The notes under the pieces were generated by a model. The model searched no databases and was not told the DNA's origin. It saw nothing but the letters and a program-made list of their open reading frames with translations. From Opitutia bacterium (GTDB taxonomy: Bacteria > Verrucomicrobiota > Verrucomicrobiia > Opitutales > Opitutaceae), in assembly GCA_947474365.1 (NCBI GenBank), contig CANJIU010000003.1, forward strand, positions 1 through 64,000: DNA of 64,000 bases. Reading direction: 5' to 3'. Position 1 is the first letter of the stretch. Each line of letters opens with the position of its first letter. This document shows positions 20,801-25,911 of the stretch, one piece after another. A program made the position numbers and the translations under genes.

Positions 20801-22939
20801 CTGAATGCGAACGGAACGTTGAATGCGTTTACGATTAAGGCGTGGGACGGGGCTCTGGCGTCGACGAGCGCGGTGCAGGTGAAAGTGGCGGTCGCGGCCG
20901 TTAGCACACCACCGGTGCCTCCTATCGTGCCGCCTACAGTTCCACCTACGGTACCGCCTACGGTGCCACCGACGGTCGTGACGGTGGAGGTTACTCTCGG
21001 TGGCCTTAACCAAGTTTTTGACAGCGAGGCGAAGCCTGTGTCGGTGGTAACAAATCCCGTCGGGCTGGTCGTCGCGGTCACCTACGACGGCTCAACGGTC
21101 GCCCCCGCCGCCGTCGGCGTTTATTCAGTCGTCGCGGTGGTCACGTCCACCGGCTACACCGGTCGTGCCGCCGGTACGTTAACAATTGCGGCCCCGCCGC
21201 CGCCGCCGGATCTCTCGGTGGCCCAGAGCATCGCCTTTGCGCCAACAACTAGGGCGGCGGCTGGCACGGCGCTCACCCTCAGGGCGACGGCTTCGAGTGG
21301 TTTGCTGGTGACGCTGAGCCTCGTAAGCGGACCGGCTAAACTGACCGGTGACGTGCTCACCTTGTTGGACATCGGCACCGTGGTGGTGCGGGCTTCCCAG
21401 GCCGGCAACGCTGCCTACAAAGCGGTGACGCTCGACCGCACGCTGCAAGTCACCGCTGCGATCCAGCAAGGCTACTTTGGTCCGGTAACGAATTCTACTG
21501 GCGTAGGGCGCGCGGGGGATCTGGCGCTGACGTTGGCGCCTGGCGGCGCGAGCGCAAAGTTGCTGCTCGTCCTGCCGGATTCCGGTGTGCAGGGCGTGTT
21601 CGATGTTACCCCTGACCTCCTTGGAAGCTTTACGGTGGAATTACCCGTCTCGAACCCGGTGGTCGCGGTGGCACGGCCCAGCGACCCCGCGCGCGACGAA
21701 TCGACGTTCATTTCGCGGGCGGCAAATTTGAATTCGGTGGCCCAGCTGAGCGGCACCGTGCGCGACGGACGGTTCAGTGGCACGATCGAGGCGCTTGGTT
21801 TGTCGTTCAACATCGTGGTCTTGCCCTCCGAAGGTGCGGCGGCGGCCGTCGCTGGCTTTTACCGCGCTGATATTTTGGGTGCGTCGGGCGGTACGGTTTA
21901 TAGCGCGGTCGGTTCCCAGGGGCAGGTCCTTGTACTTGTCACTACGGCGGAATTTACGGCGGGCGCGGTGACGGTGGTCGACGCGCAGTTGGGCTTCTCC
22001 GCCGCACTCGCGACCCCGACCGGGGCGACGACGGTGCTTGGTGTTCTCGATTTGGGCAATGGTGCGATCTCCGGCTCCCTGCGTCTGGCTGGTGGAGTCG
22101 AGACAACGTTTGCGGGCCTCGGGGAGCAGGTGGCGGCAGCTGTTCGCCTGGTCAATCTGTCGTCGCGCGCCCGGGTTGGGGCCGGCGAGCAGACTCTGAT
22201 CAGCGGCTTCATCATTGGCGGGGCCTCACCGCAGTCGGTTTTGATTCGCGGCATCGGCCCCGCGCTGACGGATTTCGGGGTCAACGGCGCACTGGCGAGT
22301 CCCCGCTTGCGGTTGTTCCGTGACGGAACGGTGTTGGCGGAAAACACCGGTTGGTCAAAATCCGGAGTCGGGGTGACTGAACTTTCCGCTGCGTTTGCCC
22401 GATTGGGTGCCTTTGCCCTGCCGGTCAATTCCTCGGATGCGGCCTTGCTGGTCACGCTACCCCCCGGGGCATACACCCTCCATGTGGACGGGGGTGACGG
22501 TGTCGCTTTGGCGGAAATTTACGATGCGGCTGCGGGCGATCAGGCTCGGCTTCTCAATGTTTCAACCCGTGGATATGTGGGCGTTGGTTCCAATGCCATG
22601 TTCGGTGGCTTCGTAGTGGCGGGTAACTTACCCCAGCGTGTTTTGGTGCGTGCCATCGGCCCCGGGCTGAAGGGCTTCGGCGTCGATGGAGTCTTGGCGG
22701 ACCCGCGGCTCACCGTTTACCGGGGGCCTGCCGCGGTGGCAGAAAATGACAACTGGGGCGGCCTGGATGCTGCCGCCGTGCTCGCTGCTCAACTCGCTGT
22801 CGGCGCCTTCCCGCTGCCGGCAGGCAGCAAGGACGCGGTGTTGTTGCTCACCTTGGCGCCCGGGGCTTATACGGCTCAAGTCACCGGTGCGGGTGTGGGT
22901 GAGGGCGTCGCTTTGATTGAAATCTATCAACTTCCTTAA
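7022..22939 (+). CDS. Giant multidomain repeat surface protein, 5'-truncated
   Basis: About 5,305 residues are visible. The frame is open back to 6806, but those 72 codons are antisense to another gene and give no signal peptide, so the true N-terminus is missing. Modules in order: MBG/Ig-like block (7022-8480); further Ig-like domains; seven SBBP-type propeller repeats (10495-11870); a putative-Ig domain and MBG domain; a second copy of the first block (12706-14520); fourteen consecutive Ig-like domains of about 90 residues (14527-18310); a thrombospondin-3-like Asp-rich calcium motif (18625-18715, DANDNGIADS and DANGDGQPD); a choice-of-anchor-U-like domain (DGERGDDDL, to about 19235); two more Ig-like domains; cadherin/VCBS-like domains (19770-20915); a PPTV linker; another MBG domain; an unassigned domain (21470-22130); and a duplicated C-terminal module. 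The likely role is a very large adhesin or matrix protein, exported if intact. The next gene begins within 10 bp of the stop. Confidence 0.75.
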   Translation: MAVVIALGNLTQGYTGQAVSPELKTSVVDVGLTLTFNGSAVKPVLPGSYTVLAVPSDGNYTGSATGTLVIQRAEQYVTIRPLDLKVPPKYAGGPVAVVAVSNQGLPVTLSLDAGSAAKLNAANELVEIGQTGTITLRANQAGTADVVAAEEVVLTLDVEKVPQGVNFALQAAALYGTPPIPLEATASSGLAVGFRVVRGPASVIGNNLVVNGAGLVWVQAIQVGEGVYNPAPVVTQALRVGAVAQTVQFAALGRVTYGDAPVSLVATASSGLPVGYTVVRGPGVVKDGVLTVTGAGEVVVRAGQPGDGNTLAAAEVEQTLVVGTKPVTVAVRPASRGYGQANPIFTYDYTGLVPGDTAAAITAPSAVTSATPTSGPGVYPVTPSGGSAANYTLILVEGVLTVERAEQTLTFPPLPNQALGNGPFTLGAVASSGLAPVYSIVSGPATVADNQVTMSGAGVVVVKASQPGDANYRPAADVTSSFTVASTIGVVGVTAQQASGAYRVGEVLQIQVSFSGVVSVTGLPQLALNTTPARSAVYEAGSGTDTLSFRYVVQAGDTAALVDYTGVNALTITGAAIRNATGTTSAVLSLPVPGGPGSLAQARQLVVDTAGPTLLRLGSSTPDGSYRAGAAIALRATMSEAVRVGGTMTVTLDTGAIVTLTAAVTGAQLSGTYTVRPGDNSPDLTVVSYTLGTVTDLAGNAAVGASLPGGADNLGGSKALVIATQAPGIPGAPVVTPVGGTIVANTLNLTTTNLRVTASITAGSASGGSASLRLGTQVLAGVSVIAPTDTEVSFDLGTTTANALQAAVPVGGPLTVVLRDAAGNESPASPATTLTADYLAPSLSVTADRVALVGGSAPISFVFSKPVTGFSTAGITVTGGSLSGLSGIGATYTATFTPDPGPGGNATIAVGAGAGMDASGNPSGASLPVILKTDPAAPVVVVSVTATTPDGAYRAGAEITIEVTLSNVVTVSGTPVLALDFLPPRAATYVGGSGTRVLKFRYVVQPGDRADDLDYATTDALSLNGGAVLNLSGSPANLTLPPRSGAGSLAVNKNLRIDTIAPQVKVTSDRLLLKAGQTAQLTFTLTETSADFAVGDVTVTNGSLSGFAGSGVSYTATFTPASDVSAVALVQVAAGTFTDAAGNANLAADLSLGNDVRFEWARTWGGNGRDEALATVVDADGNVYSAGRFTGVVDFDPGAGVVARTSAGDADGFVTKFDRQGNFVWVRTWGGTGTDEVRALALDPAGGICLAGSFSGTMNLDPGATSASVTANGLNDIFIVKLNGAGQYQWGVGLGGAGADEARAVAVDAVGSVYVGGVFSGQVDFDPSVGTRTLGAAGGNDGFVLKLGPTGGFVWASALGGNGADQVNALAVNATGELYVAGAFSGAVDFNPGPDLELLTAVGGTDGFVAKFDGNNVLLWAHSMGGASDDSVNAVAVGRQGEVTLAGTFQGAVDFDPGVGQRLLTAAGATDGFVVRLDRDGRHVWSQMVGGQGIDGVYSLALDEQGAAYVGGSFYGTVDLDPGVGVRTFVAMEAGEDAFVLKLNATGEHVWSKTMGGVADERVQGLAVDLAGAVYAAGYFGGAADLDPGAGTAPVVSAGGTDAYVLKLTTAGAIILDTQAPGVSAVTRQSPQAGAVVNRSVVYRVKFSREVSGVDASDFGLTTGGGLSGSIAAVTPMSGTDYLVTVQNLTGSGTLRLDLKAAGTGIVDQSGNALAEGYTSGETYTVTAAAPRPVIDSAVSAEGTYGSAFSYAISVSGTPFSYTATGLPAGLSVSNSSGLVSGTPREAGVFAVSLGASNLLGVGGGVVVLKIAKAPLTVTPVDVIRPYGQSNPVFAVTYQGFAGDDTAAVLGIAPTVTTKAGTRSAAEIYPLVAAGGVSDKYAFNYGVGTLTVTKVPVVITLGGLTQNYSGQGLSPGVTTSVADVELTLTYNGSTVKPIVPGIYAVVVVPSDPNYTGSVTGTFVIQRAEQSIVLAPLPVTPLKDLTSGLVIEASASSNLPVSLALMPGSAASLSGDNKLTGIASTGSVILRATQAGNVNYLPADDVVMTLDVTKKNQFIDFPEIGTISARQTTVDLRATASSGLDVGFEVVSGPATIDGAKLTFSGVGKVVLKAIQAGDTVFNAALPVTRVVTRALAEQRLTFPLVAALTYGDEPIVLAASSDAGLPVSYSVVRGAAKVEGSRLTITGAGEVVVRASQAGSATVAAAPSLEQNIVVAQRNLQVTAQSSSRSFGAPNPLFAVTYQGFVNGDTVAQLDTVPVVGTDANENSAPGTYVLMPGGGRSSNYRFGFTPGTLTIVPAAQTLSFPALPSQALGNAPFSLGAVASSGLLPEYSIVRGPATVVGNVVTLNAAGIVFVQASQPGNANFLPATPVERSFVVSNSIEIVSLTSGMRDGAYRAGQTITIEVSFSGVVVVTGSPALRLNVGNGGVARQTAGSGSSTLSFTYVVQTGENVSNLDVVDFVPGAGTISSETGTTAPSLVLPVAGAEGSLSAVRHLRIDTTPPAAPTLSVASPTNLVRPPLGGFAEAGAVVEVYEGTVLLARVTAGANGAWSATGASDLVAGTHVLTARAIDAAGNISLDTEPLSVIVDTSVPAAPVVLTAGATNVVRPVILGSGTVGLSVRISDGADVLGTVVVGTDGTWQLTLGRDLAVGVHRLTAVATNAAGTRSPVSAETLLTVDLIAPAAPEISTRGVLAGTSATLRGTAEPESTVSVFDGAVLLGSVKTAATGDWVFRPTVLMASGLRSISATARDAAGNLSLTSVPVVLEIDSYAPDAPTISTKGWFNTSKPVIAGKAEPLSTVRVFNGLSFLGTVVASLAGDWALTPANALADGSHRINALAVDPAGNVSSFSAENIISIDATAPFAPVFETAVFAQATPVVRGTSEPGSTVQLSIAGILIGTGVADSGGFWQFKLFVALAEGVNLVSGSAIDSAGNRSPASAPVAITFNPAAPTVPAFAASFLVVNTTTPLIEGTGAAGNTILLSDGSAPLAEVLVGANGKWSYRSLVPMSEGVHLLTARARSEGLTSASSGTLELQIDTRPPSVPTISVQSPSRRVTPTLTGFGEAGATVKIFDGATSFGATTALSNGAWTFTPQKAFTEGEHRLTVQAIDVVGNESARSAETLLVIDLTAPEAPVPAATTVFNSAQPSLFGKGEAFAKIQLSESGVVVGEAFADSFGDWLLRPLGVLSEGTHVLSYAATDLAGNVGPPVTRTILIDLTAPIRPALIAPGDLRTLTPTLRGTAEAGSAVSISVGNVVIGSGVALVDGTWSVTVGQGLVEGEQTATVAAVDAAGNRSVVSVGVKLVVDLTPPAAPQIVVSGTFNVPRPTISGTAEALTTVRVQEGNTVLGTALTDEAGQWSLAPVAPFNRGLHALTAFALDAAGNESPASAPASLTIVLAGPSPPVITTVGPFNLVRPVIAGTAETNTRVSLFEGATLLGTAATTVGGTWSVSLEAALAEGVHGLTAVATDLGDNSVGQPSALVALAIDLTPPALPVIAPIAATVKTRPVIAGTAEAAATVVLQDGATVIARIKVGGNGSWSFTPETALAEGTHLLTAMTLDPAGNASPISAVVPLIIDTIAPPAATFRAVPSPTKIVPTQFAGTAEANATVKISNGTQLLGTTTANAAGEWSLTLGTSWIDGSYTLKATATDAAGNTGPAGLVTFVVDAAPPSLPTVEPLVTTSPTPILRGTYDSADTAVLTVNVAGKTYSSATGAVVLIPAEARWQLAVALVDSLREGTYPVTVVALDLAGNTATDTSDDELVVGLNKSATTANTLPQPTSATALQIRLTSTATITRDLANIFTDPLGRILRFYLLEQKNVVATLTGNQLRLVFPSDLSSLASVKIRVNFDPANPTSGPTYALNFVMDANDNGIADSLEAALGDANGDGQPDVSQTGVATFVAPSTGGVSGNGSGAGVMSIVVGDRNPGDVRADRNGVVVDPQGSIKNVSALSVSEFSSTPVTWTPVSPVIQFEIANAKLQADGAVVVIVSLPTNANPPKHIYKFGYEFANATQKTFFLFDWDGRTGGQLIDTNNDGKPDVVRLIYRDGERGDDDLLANGIIVDPIVMGADLDVAPKPVFTIASGGYRGAQPTLAGTAQALSTVKIYDGLGYLGATVTTVAGTWSFLPPTALSEGLHTFNATATLPPGQASEAASVQLLLDSLAPAAPVLLDGTIVGASTRIRGTAEASATVTVYSGGVELGKVVALANGTWSYVAPFTFGVFTLTATAVDAVGNVSPLSSALVIRSVNEAPGASASTMATIAEDVPDGSNTGTLVSALVANFTDVESGSVKGLAVAGVDTTNGRWYYSTDAGTTWLTLSGVSTSAARLLKGDDANYKVRFVPNLNFNGTATMTYRAWDQTSGTAGATADVTTNGGSTAYSSATATATITVTAVNDAPTLATPAGLSYLDTVAMDTFANGTGALMGADVDEGTTLTYGIASVTAVGGIATRVGTYGTLAVTTATGAYTFTPNSAVINALTVSTSETFTVMVSDGLEMTTATLAVNLTAVNDAPTLTTVNTLSGGTENVPLTISYAVLAAAADEADVEGDLLSFRIEAVSSGRLEKGSDGSWTVVTPGTTLVGAGETLRWTPALNANGTLNAFTIKAWDGALASTSAVQVKVAVAAVSTPPVPPIVPPTVPPTVPPTVPPTVVTVEVTLGGLNQVFDSEAKPVSVVTNPVGLVVAVTYDGSTVAPAAVGVYSVVAVVTSTGYTGRAAGTLTIAAPPPPPDLSVAQSIAFAPTTRAAAGTALTLRATASSGLLVTLSLVSGPAKLTGDVLTLLDIGTVVVRASQAGNAAYKAVTLDRTLQVTAAIQQGYFGPVTNSTGVGRAGDLALTLAPGGASAKLLLVLPDSGVQGVFDVTPDLLGSFTVELPVSNPVVAVARPSDPARDESTFISRAANLNSVAQLSGTVRDGRFSGTIEALGLSFNIVVLPSEGAAAAVAGFYRADILGASGGTVYSAVGSQGQVLVLVTTAEFTAGAVTVVDAQLGFSAALATPTGATTVLGVLDLGNGAISGSLRLAGGVETTFAGLGEQVAAAVRLVNLSSRARVGAGEQTLISGFIIGGASPQSVLIRGIGPALTDFGVNGALASPRLRLFRDGTVLAENTGWSKSGVGVTELSAAFARLGAFALPVNSSDAALLVTLPPGAYTLHVDGGDGVALAEIYDAAAGDQARLLNVSTRGYVGVGSNAMFGGFVVAGNLPQRVLVRAIGPGLKGFGVDGVLADPRLTVYRGPAAVAENDNWGGLDAAAVLAAQLAVGAFPLPAGSKDAVLLLTLAPGAYTAQVTGAGVGEGVALIEIYQLP
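10495..11870 (+). repeat. Seven SBBP-type beta-propeller repeats inside the giant protein
   Basis: Seven units of about 65 residues each contain a GG-x-x-x-D/E turn (WGGNGRDE, WGGTGTDE, LGGAGADE, LGGNGADQ, MGGASDDS, VGGQGIDG, MGGVADER). Most also have a VDFDPG-like strand and a DGFVxKL strand. Seven units are what a closed seven-bladed propeller needs. Confidence 0.85.
12706..14520 (+). repeat. Intragenic super-repeat, copy 2
   Basis: This second copy of the 7022-8860 block begins at VVITLGGLTQNYSGQGLS, compared with VVIALGNLTQGYTGQAVS in copy 1. Here an additional MBG-type domain (PYGQSNPVFAVTYQGF) precedes the block, at 12460-12700. Copy 1 lacks its equivalent because the sequence is cut at the 7018 junction. 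Confidence 0.75.
14527..18310 (+). repeat. Array of 14 consecutive bacterial Ig-like domains
   Basis: Fourteen units of about 265-275 bp each open with P-x-x-P followed by an I-x-GTAE-x-x-x-x-V core (GTAEPESTVSVFDG, GTAEALTTVRVQEG, GTAEAAATVVLQDG). Each closes with a G-H-L-T-A-x-A-x-D-A-A-G-N-type strand. Two more units lie at about 19250-19770. The pattern fits the stalk-forming Big_6-like Ig modules of giant adhesins. Confidence 0.8.
20907..20976 (+). repeat. Proline/threonine/valine linker repeat
   Basis: This in-frame 12-bp-period repeat encodes PPTVPPTVPPTVPPTV, an extended linker between the cadherin-like domains and the third MBG domain of the giant protein. Confidence 0.8.
22135..22936 (+). 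repeat. C-terminal module of the giant protein (two half-repeats)
   Basis: About 265 residues are built of two homologous halves, each starting LxNxSxRxxVGxG and running through LIRGIGPALTDFGVNGAL or LVRAIGPGLKGFGVDGVL to AEIYDA or IEIYQLP. The same module ends the next gene (24730-25517). The terminal position in two unrelated repeat proteins suggests a sorting or anchoring role. Confidence 0.75.
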
Positions 22940-22946
22940 AACCCCT

Positions 22947-25520
22947 GTGATCATTAAGTGGCTTCGTTTCTCAGTCATCGTTTGGTTGTTCCCAGTCGCC
23001 GTTTGGGCGCAGACCGTGAGCGTTGTTCCAAGTACGACGACCTACGTCCCCACGGGCGGCACGGTTTCCTTCACCGTCACCCTCACGTACACCGGGGCTA
23101 TCACAGCGGTGGGGTTTCAGATCGGATCGGTGCCCGCGGGTTGGTCGTTTGTTTCGGCTGGCGGGAGCAATCCCCCGGCGATCGTGCCGGCTCTCGGTTC
23201 GACCAGTGCCTTTGAGTTTGCCTACACCACGACTCCCGCCAGTCCGGCCACGTTTACCTTCACCGCGGCGTATCCGGCCGGCTTGGTCGGCAGCCAGATT
23301 TTTAGCTCCGTGAGCGGCAGTCTCCGCCCCGGTCCCGTTACGGTCAGCGGCACCAACGTCGTGCTCACCTCCTCGACCACGGTTGGGGCGCCGGCGATCA
23401 CGCGCCAGCCCAGCGGAGCGGCCTTGGCTGACGGGGATAACTACGTCCTGGCGGTCGAGGCGAGCGGTTCGGCCCCCTTGGCGTATCAATGGCGCAAGGA
23501 CGCGGTGGCGATCGTTGGCGCGACCACGGCGAGCTTGACCTTGACGGCGGTGAAGGCCGCCGACGCGGCCGGATACTCCGTCGTCGTGACCAATCCCCAG
23601 GGTTCCGTCACCAGTGTCGTGGCGGTGCTTTCGGTGGAGCCGGTGCCCATCGCGCCCACAATCACCAGTTCGGCTGTGGCGCAAAGCGCGTCTGCCGGCT
23701 CGGATGTGACCTTCTCCGTGGTGGCGGCGGGCACGGCGCCTTTTACCTACCAATGGTTGCGGGCCGGCCAGGCGCTGGCGGGTGCGACGGGAGCCACCCT
23801 CACGTTGCGGGCCGTGCAAAAAACCGACGAAGGAACCTACAGTGTCGAGGTGAGTAACAAGGCGGGCAGGGCCGTTTCCGCGGGAGCGGTGCTCACGGTG
23901 TCGTCCACTTCTGTCGCGCCGGTAATTGCTTCCCAGCCGATCGCCCAGTCCGCCCCGCTCGGTGGCAGCGTGACCTTTACGGTTGTCGCGGTTGGCACGG
24001 CACCGCTGAGTTACCAATGGCGGCGCGGTGGCCAAGTTCTCGCCGGCGCGACCGGCTCCACCCTCACTCTGACGAACGTGCAAAAAACCGACGAAAACTC
24101 CTACAGCGTCGCGGTGAGCAATGTCAGTGGCACCGTTCAGTCGGTGGGTGCGGCCTTCACGCTGTTATCCGGTTTTGCCGCCCCCACGATAACCACTCAG
24201 CCGGTCGCGCAGTCCGCACCGCTCGGCGGCAGCGTGACTTTCGCGGTGATCGCGAATGGGACGCCGCCGCTCGCCTACCAGTGGCTGCTTGGCGGGTTGG
24301 CCCTTGCCGGCGCGACCGGAGCGAGCCTGTCCGTGCCCAGCGTGCAAAATTCGCATTACGGAACTTACAGCGTCTTTGTCAGCAATCCCGCGGGCTCTGT
24401 CACTTCCGCCGGCGCGACGTTGTCGGGGTCGACCGCTCCAGTCGCACCCGAAATCACGACTCAGCCGCTGGCCAAGACCGTGGAGGTGGGTGGCACCGCA
24501 TCGTTTGCCGTCGTTGCGGTTGGCTCCGCGCCCCTTGTGTATCAGTGGAAAAAGGACGGACAGCCTTTGTCCGGTGCCTCGGCCGCTGGCGCTTCGCTCA
24601 CGCTGACCTCCGTCCAAAGCCAGAGCGCCGGCACCTATAGCGTTACGGTGACCAACGCTGCCGGCACGGTCACCTCCGCCGGCGCTGCCCTCCTGGTCTC
24701 GGCGCCGGTACCCCCGCCAGCTGCCTCGCGTCTCGCCAATCTTTCTGTTCGAAGCGTCGCCGGCTCCGGTGAGCAGACCCTGATTGTGGGTTTTGCCGTG
24801 GGCGGGACGGGCGTCAAGTCGGTGCTGCTCCGCGGGGTTGGTCCCGGTCTGACCCAGTTCGGGCTGCCCGGCGCATTGGGGGACCCACAGTTGCGCTTGT
24901 TTGATTCCACCTCGGTCCAGACCCACATCAATGAGGACTGGGGTGGTAGTGGGACCCTCGCAGCCGCTTTTTCAGGCGTCGGCGCCTTCGCGTTACCGGC
25001 CACCTCCAAGGACGCCGCCCTTCTCGTCCCGCTCGGTGGTGGCGCTTACACGGCACAGATTTCTGGCAACGGTGGCACGGGCATCGCGTTGGTGGAGGTG
25101 TACGACTCCGATGTCGGTGGATCCGCCGCACGGCTCACCAACCTTTCCGCCCGAACGCAGGTCGGCACGGGGGACGACATTCTCGTTGTCGGCTTTGTGG
25201 TCACTGGCACCGGTCCCACGACACTGCTCCTGCGCGCGGTGGGCCCTGGCCTGGTCCAGTTCGGTCTTGGGGGAGCGCTGGCGGATCCGCGGCTCCAACT
25301 TTTCAACGCGGCCGGGGTCCTCGTGGTCGGTAACGACGATTGGGGTGGTGGGGCTTCGCTCTCTGCCGCCTTCAGCCAGGTCGGTGCCTTTGCTTTGCCG
25401 CCCACGTCGAAGGATGCCGTCCTGCTCAGCACTTTGCCGGCGGGGGCTTATACCGTGCAAATTTCAGGAGCAAACGCCACGCGTGGCATCGCTTTGGTGG
25501 AAGTTTATGAGCTACCCTAG
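22947..25520 (+). CDS. Secreted protein with five Ig-like domains and the shared C-terminal module
   Basis: About 857 residues from a GTG start at 22947; a TTG at 22917, overlapping the giant gene, is an alternative start adding ten residues. The signal peptide is MIIKWLRFSVIVWLFPVAVWAQ, probably cut after AWA-Q-like residues. A beta-rich domain of about 125 residues follows (VSFTVTLTYTGAITAVGF to SLRPGPVTVSG). Next come five I-set-like Ig domains of about 88 residues, each with PLxYQWxxxGxxLxGATxxSLTL and GTYSVxVSN strands. The C-terminal 265 residues are the two-part module also seen at the end of the giant protein, ending VEVYELP. The first 7 bp after the giant gene's stop lead straight into this gene, so co-transcription is likely. 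A structural or adhesive surface role is inferred. Confidence 0.8.
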   Translation: MIIKWLRFSVIVWLFPVAVWAQTVSVVPSTTTYVPTGGTVSFTVTLTYTGAITAVGFQIGSVPAGWSFVSAGGSNPPAIVPALGSTSAFEFAYTTTPASPATFTFTAAYPAGLVGSQIFSSVSGSLRPGPVTVSGTNVVLTSSTTVGAPAITRQPSGAALADGDNYVLAVEASGSAPLAYQWRKDAVAIVGATTASLTLTAVKAADAAGYSVVVTNPQGSVTSVVAVLSVEPVPIAPTITSSAVAQSASAGSDVTFSVVAAGTAPFTYQWLRAGQALAGATGATLTLRAVQKTDEGTYSVEVSNKAGRAVSAGAVLTVSSTSVAPVIASQPIAQSAPLGGSVTFTVVAVGTAPLSYQWRRGGQVLAGATGSTLTLTNVQKTDENSYSVAVSNVSGTVQSVGAAFTLLSGFAAPTITTQPVAQSAPLGGSVTFAVIANGTPPLAYQWLLGGLALAGATGASLSVPSVQNSHYGTYSVFVSNPAGSVTSAGATLSGSTAPVAPEITTQPLAKTVEVGGTASFAVVAVGSAPLVYQWKKDGQPLSGASAAGASLTLTSVQSQSAGTYSVTVTNAAGTVTSAGAALLVSAPVPPPAASRLANLSVRSVAGSGEQTLIVGFAVGGTGVKSVLLRGVGPGLTQFGLPGALGDPQLRLFDSTSVQTHINEDWGGSGTLAAAFSGVGAFALPATSKDAALLVPLGGGAYTAQISGNGGTGIALVEVYDSDVGGSAARLTNLSARTQVGTGDDILVVGFVVTGTGPTTLLLRAVGPGLVQFGLGGALADPRLQLFNAAGVLVVGNDDWGGGASLSAAFSQVGAFALPPTSKDAVLLSTLPAGAYTVQISGANATRGIALVEVYELP
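24730..25517 (+). repeat. C-terminal module, second protein (two half-repeats)
   Basis: The two halves begin LANLSVRSVAGSGEQTLIVG and LTNLSARTQVGTGDDILVVG. Both contain LLRxVGPGLxQFGLxGAL and GAFALPxTSKDAxLL. The module is homologous to 22135-22936. Confidence 0.75.
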
Positions 25521-25911
25521 CCGCTTGTCGTATTCAGCGAAACGATTCAGGCGAAGGGCTGCGCATCGTTTGCCGGCTTTGAAGTATGAAAGTAAGACCC
25601 CGATGCTCACGCCATGTCTGGCGGGCGAGCGAAGCGGTGCGGGTAAATATTGGCCCGGTGGAGGAGCCGCAGGCACGGTGGAGCCCGTTCTCGGACCAAT
25701 GGCCGGCGGCGCCCGTGGGGTGGTGATGTGGTCGCAGTTTTTGCCGCCCGCTCCGGCGCGCAACCGAGTGTGCGATCCGATGGATCCCGCGTCGGGTGTT
25801 GCCGATATGGTCGAACGATCCAACAATCAGAATGGTATGCTCCGTGGTGGTTCAGTTCAGGTGCAGACCGGTGTTGAGGACGGCGTTATGCCGGGCCGGT
25901 AAATTTCACCG
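25521..25911. other. Gene-free stretch between two surface-protein genes
   Basis: No recognisable gene, terminator or repeat was found. A plus-strand frame stays open to 25902, but it is the continuation of a shadow frame of the upstream gene and shows no domain or signal peptide. A degenerate coding remnant cannot be excluded. Confidence 0.4.
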
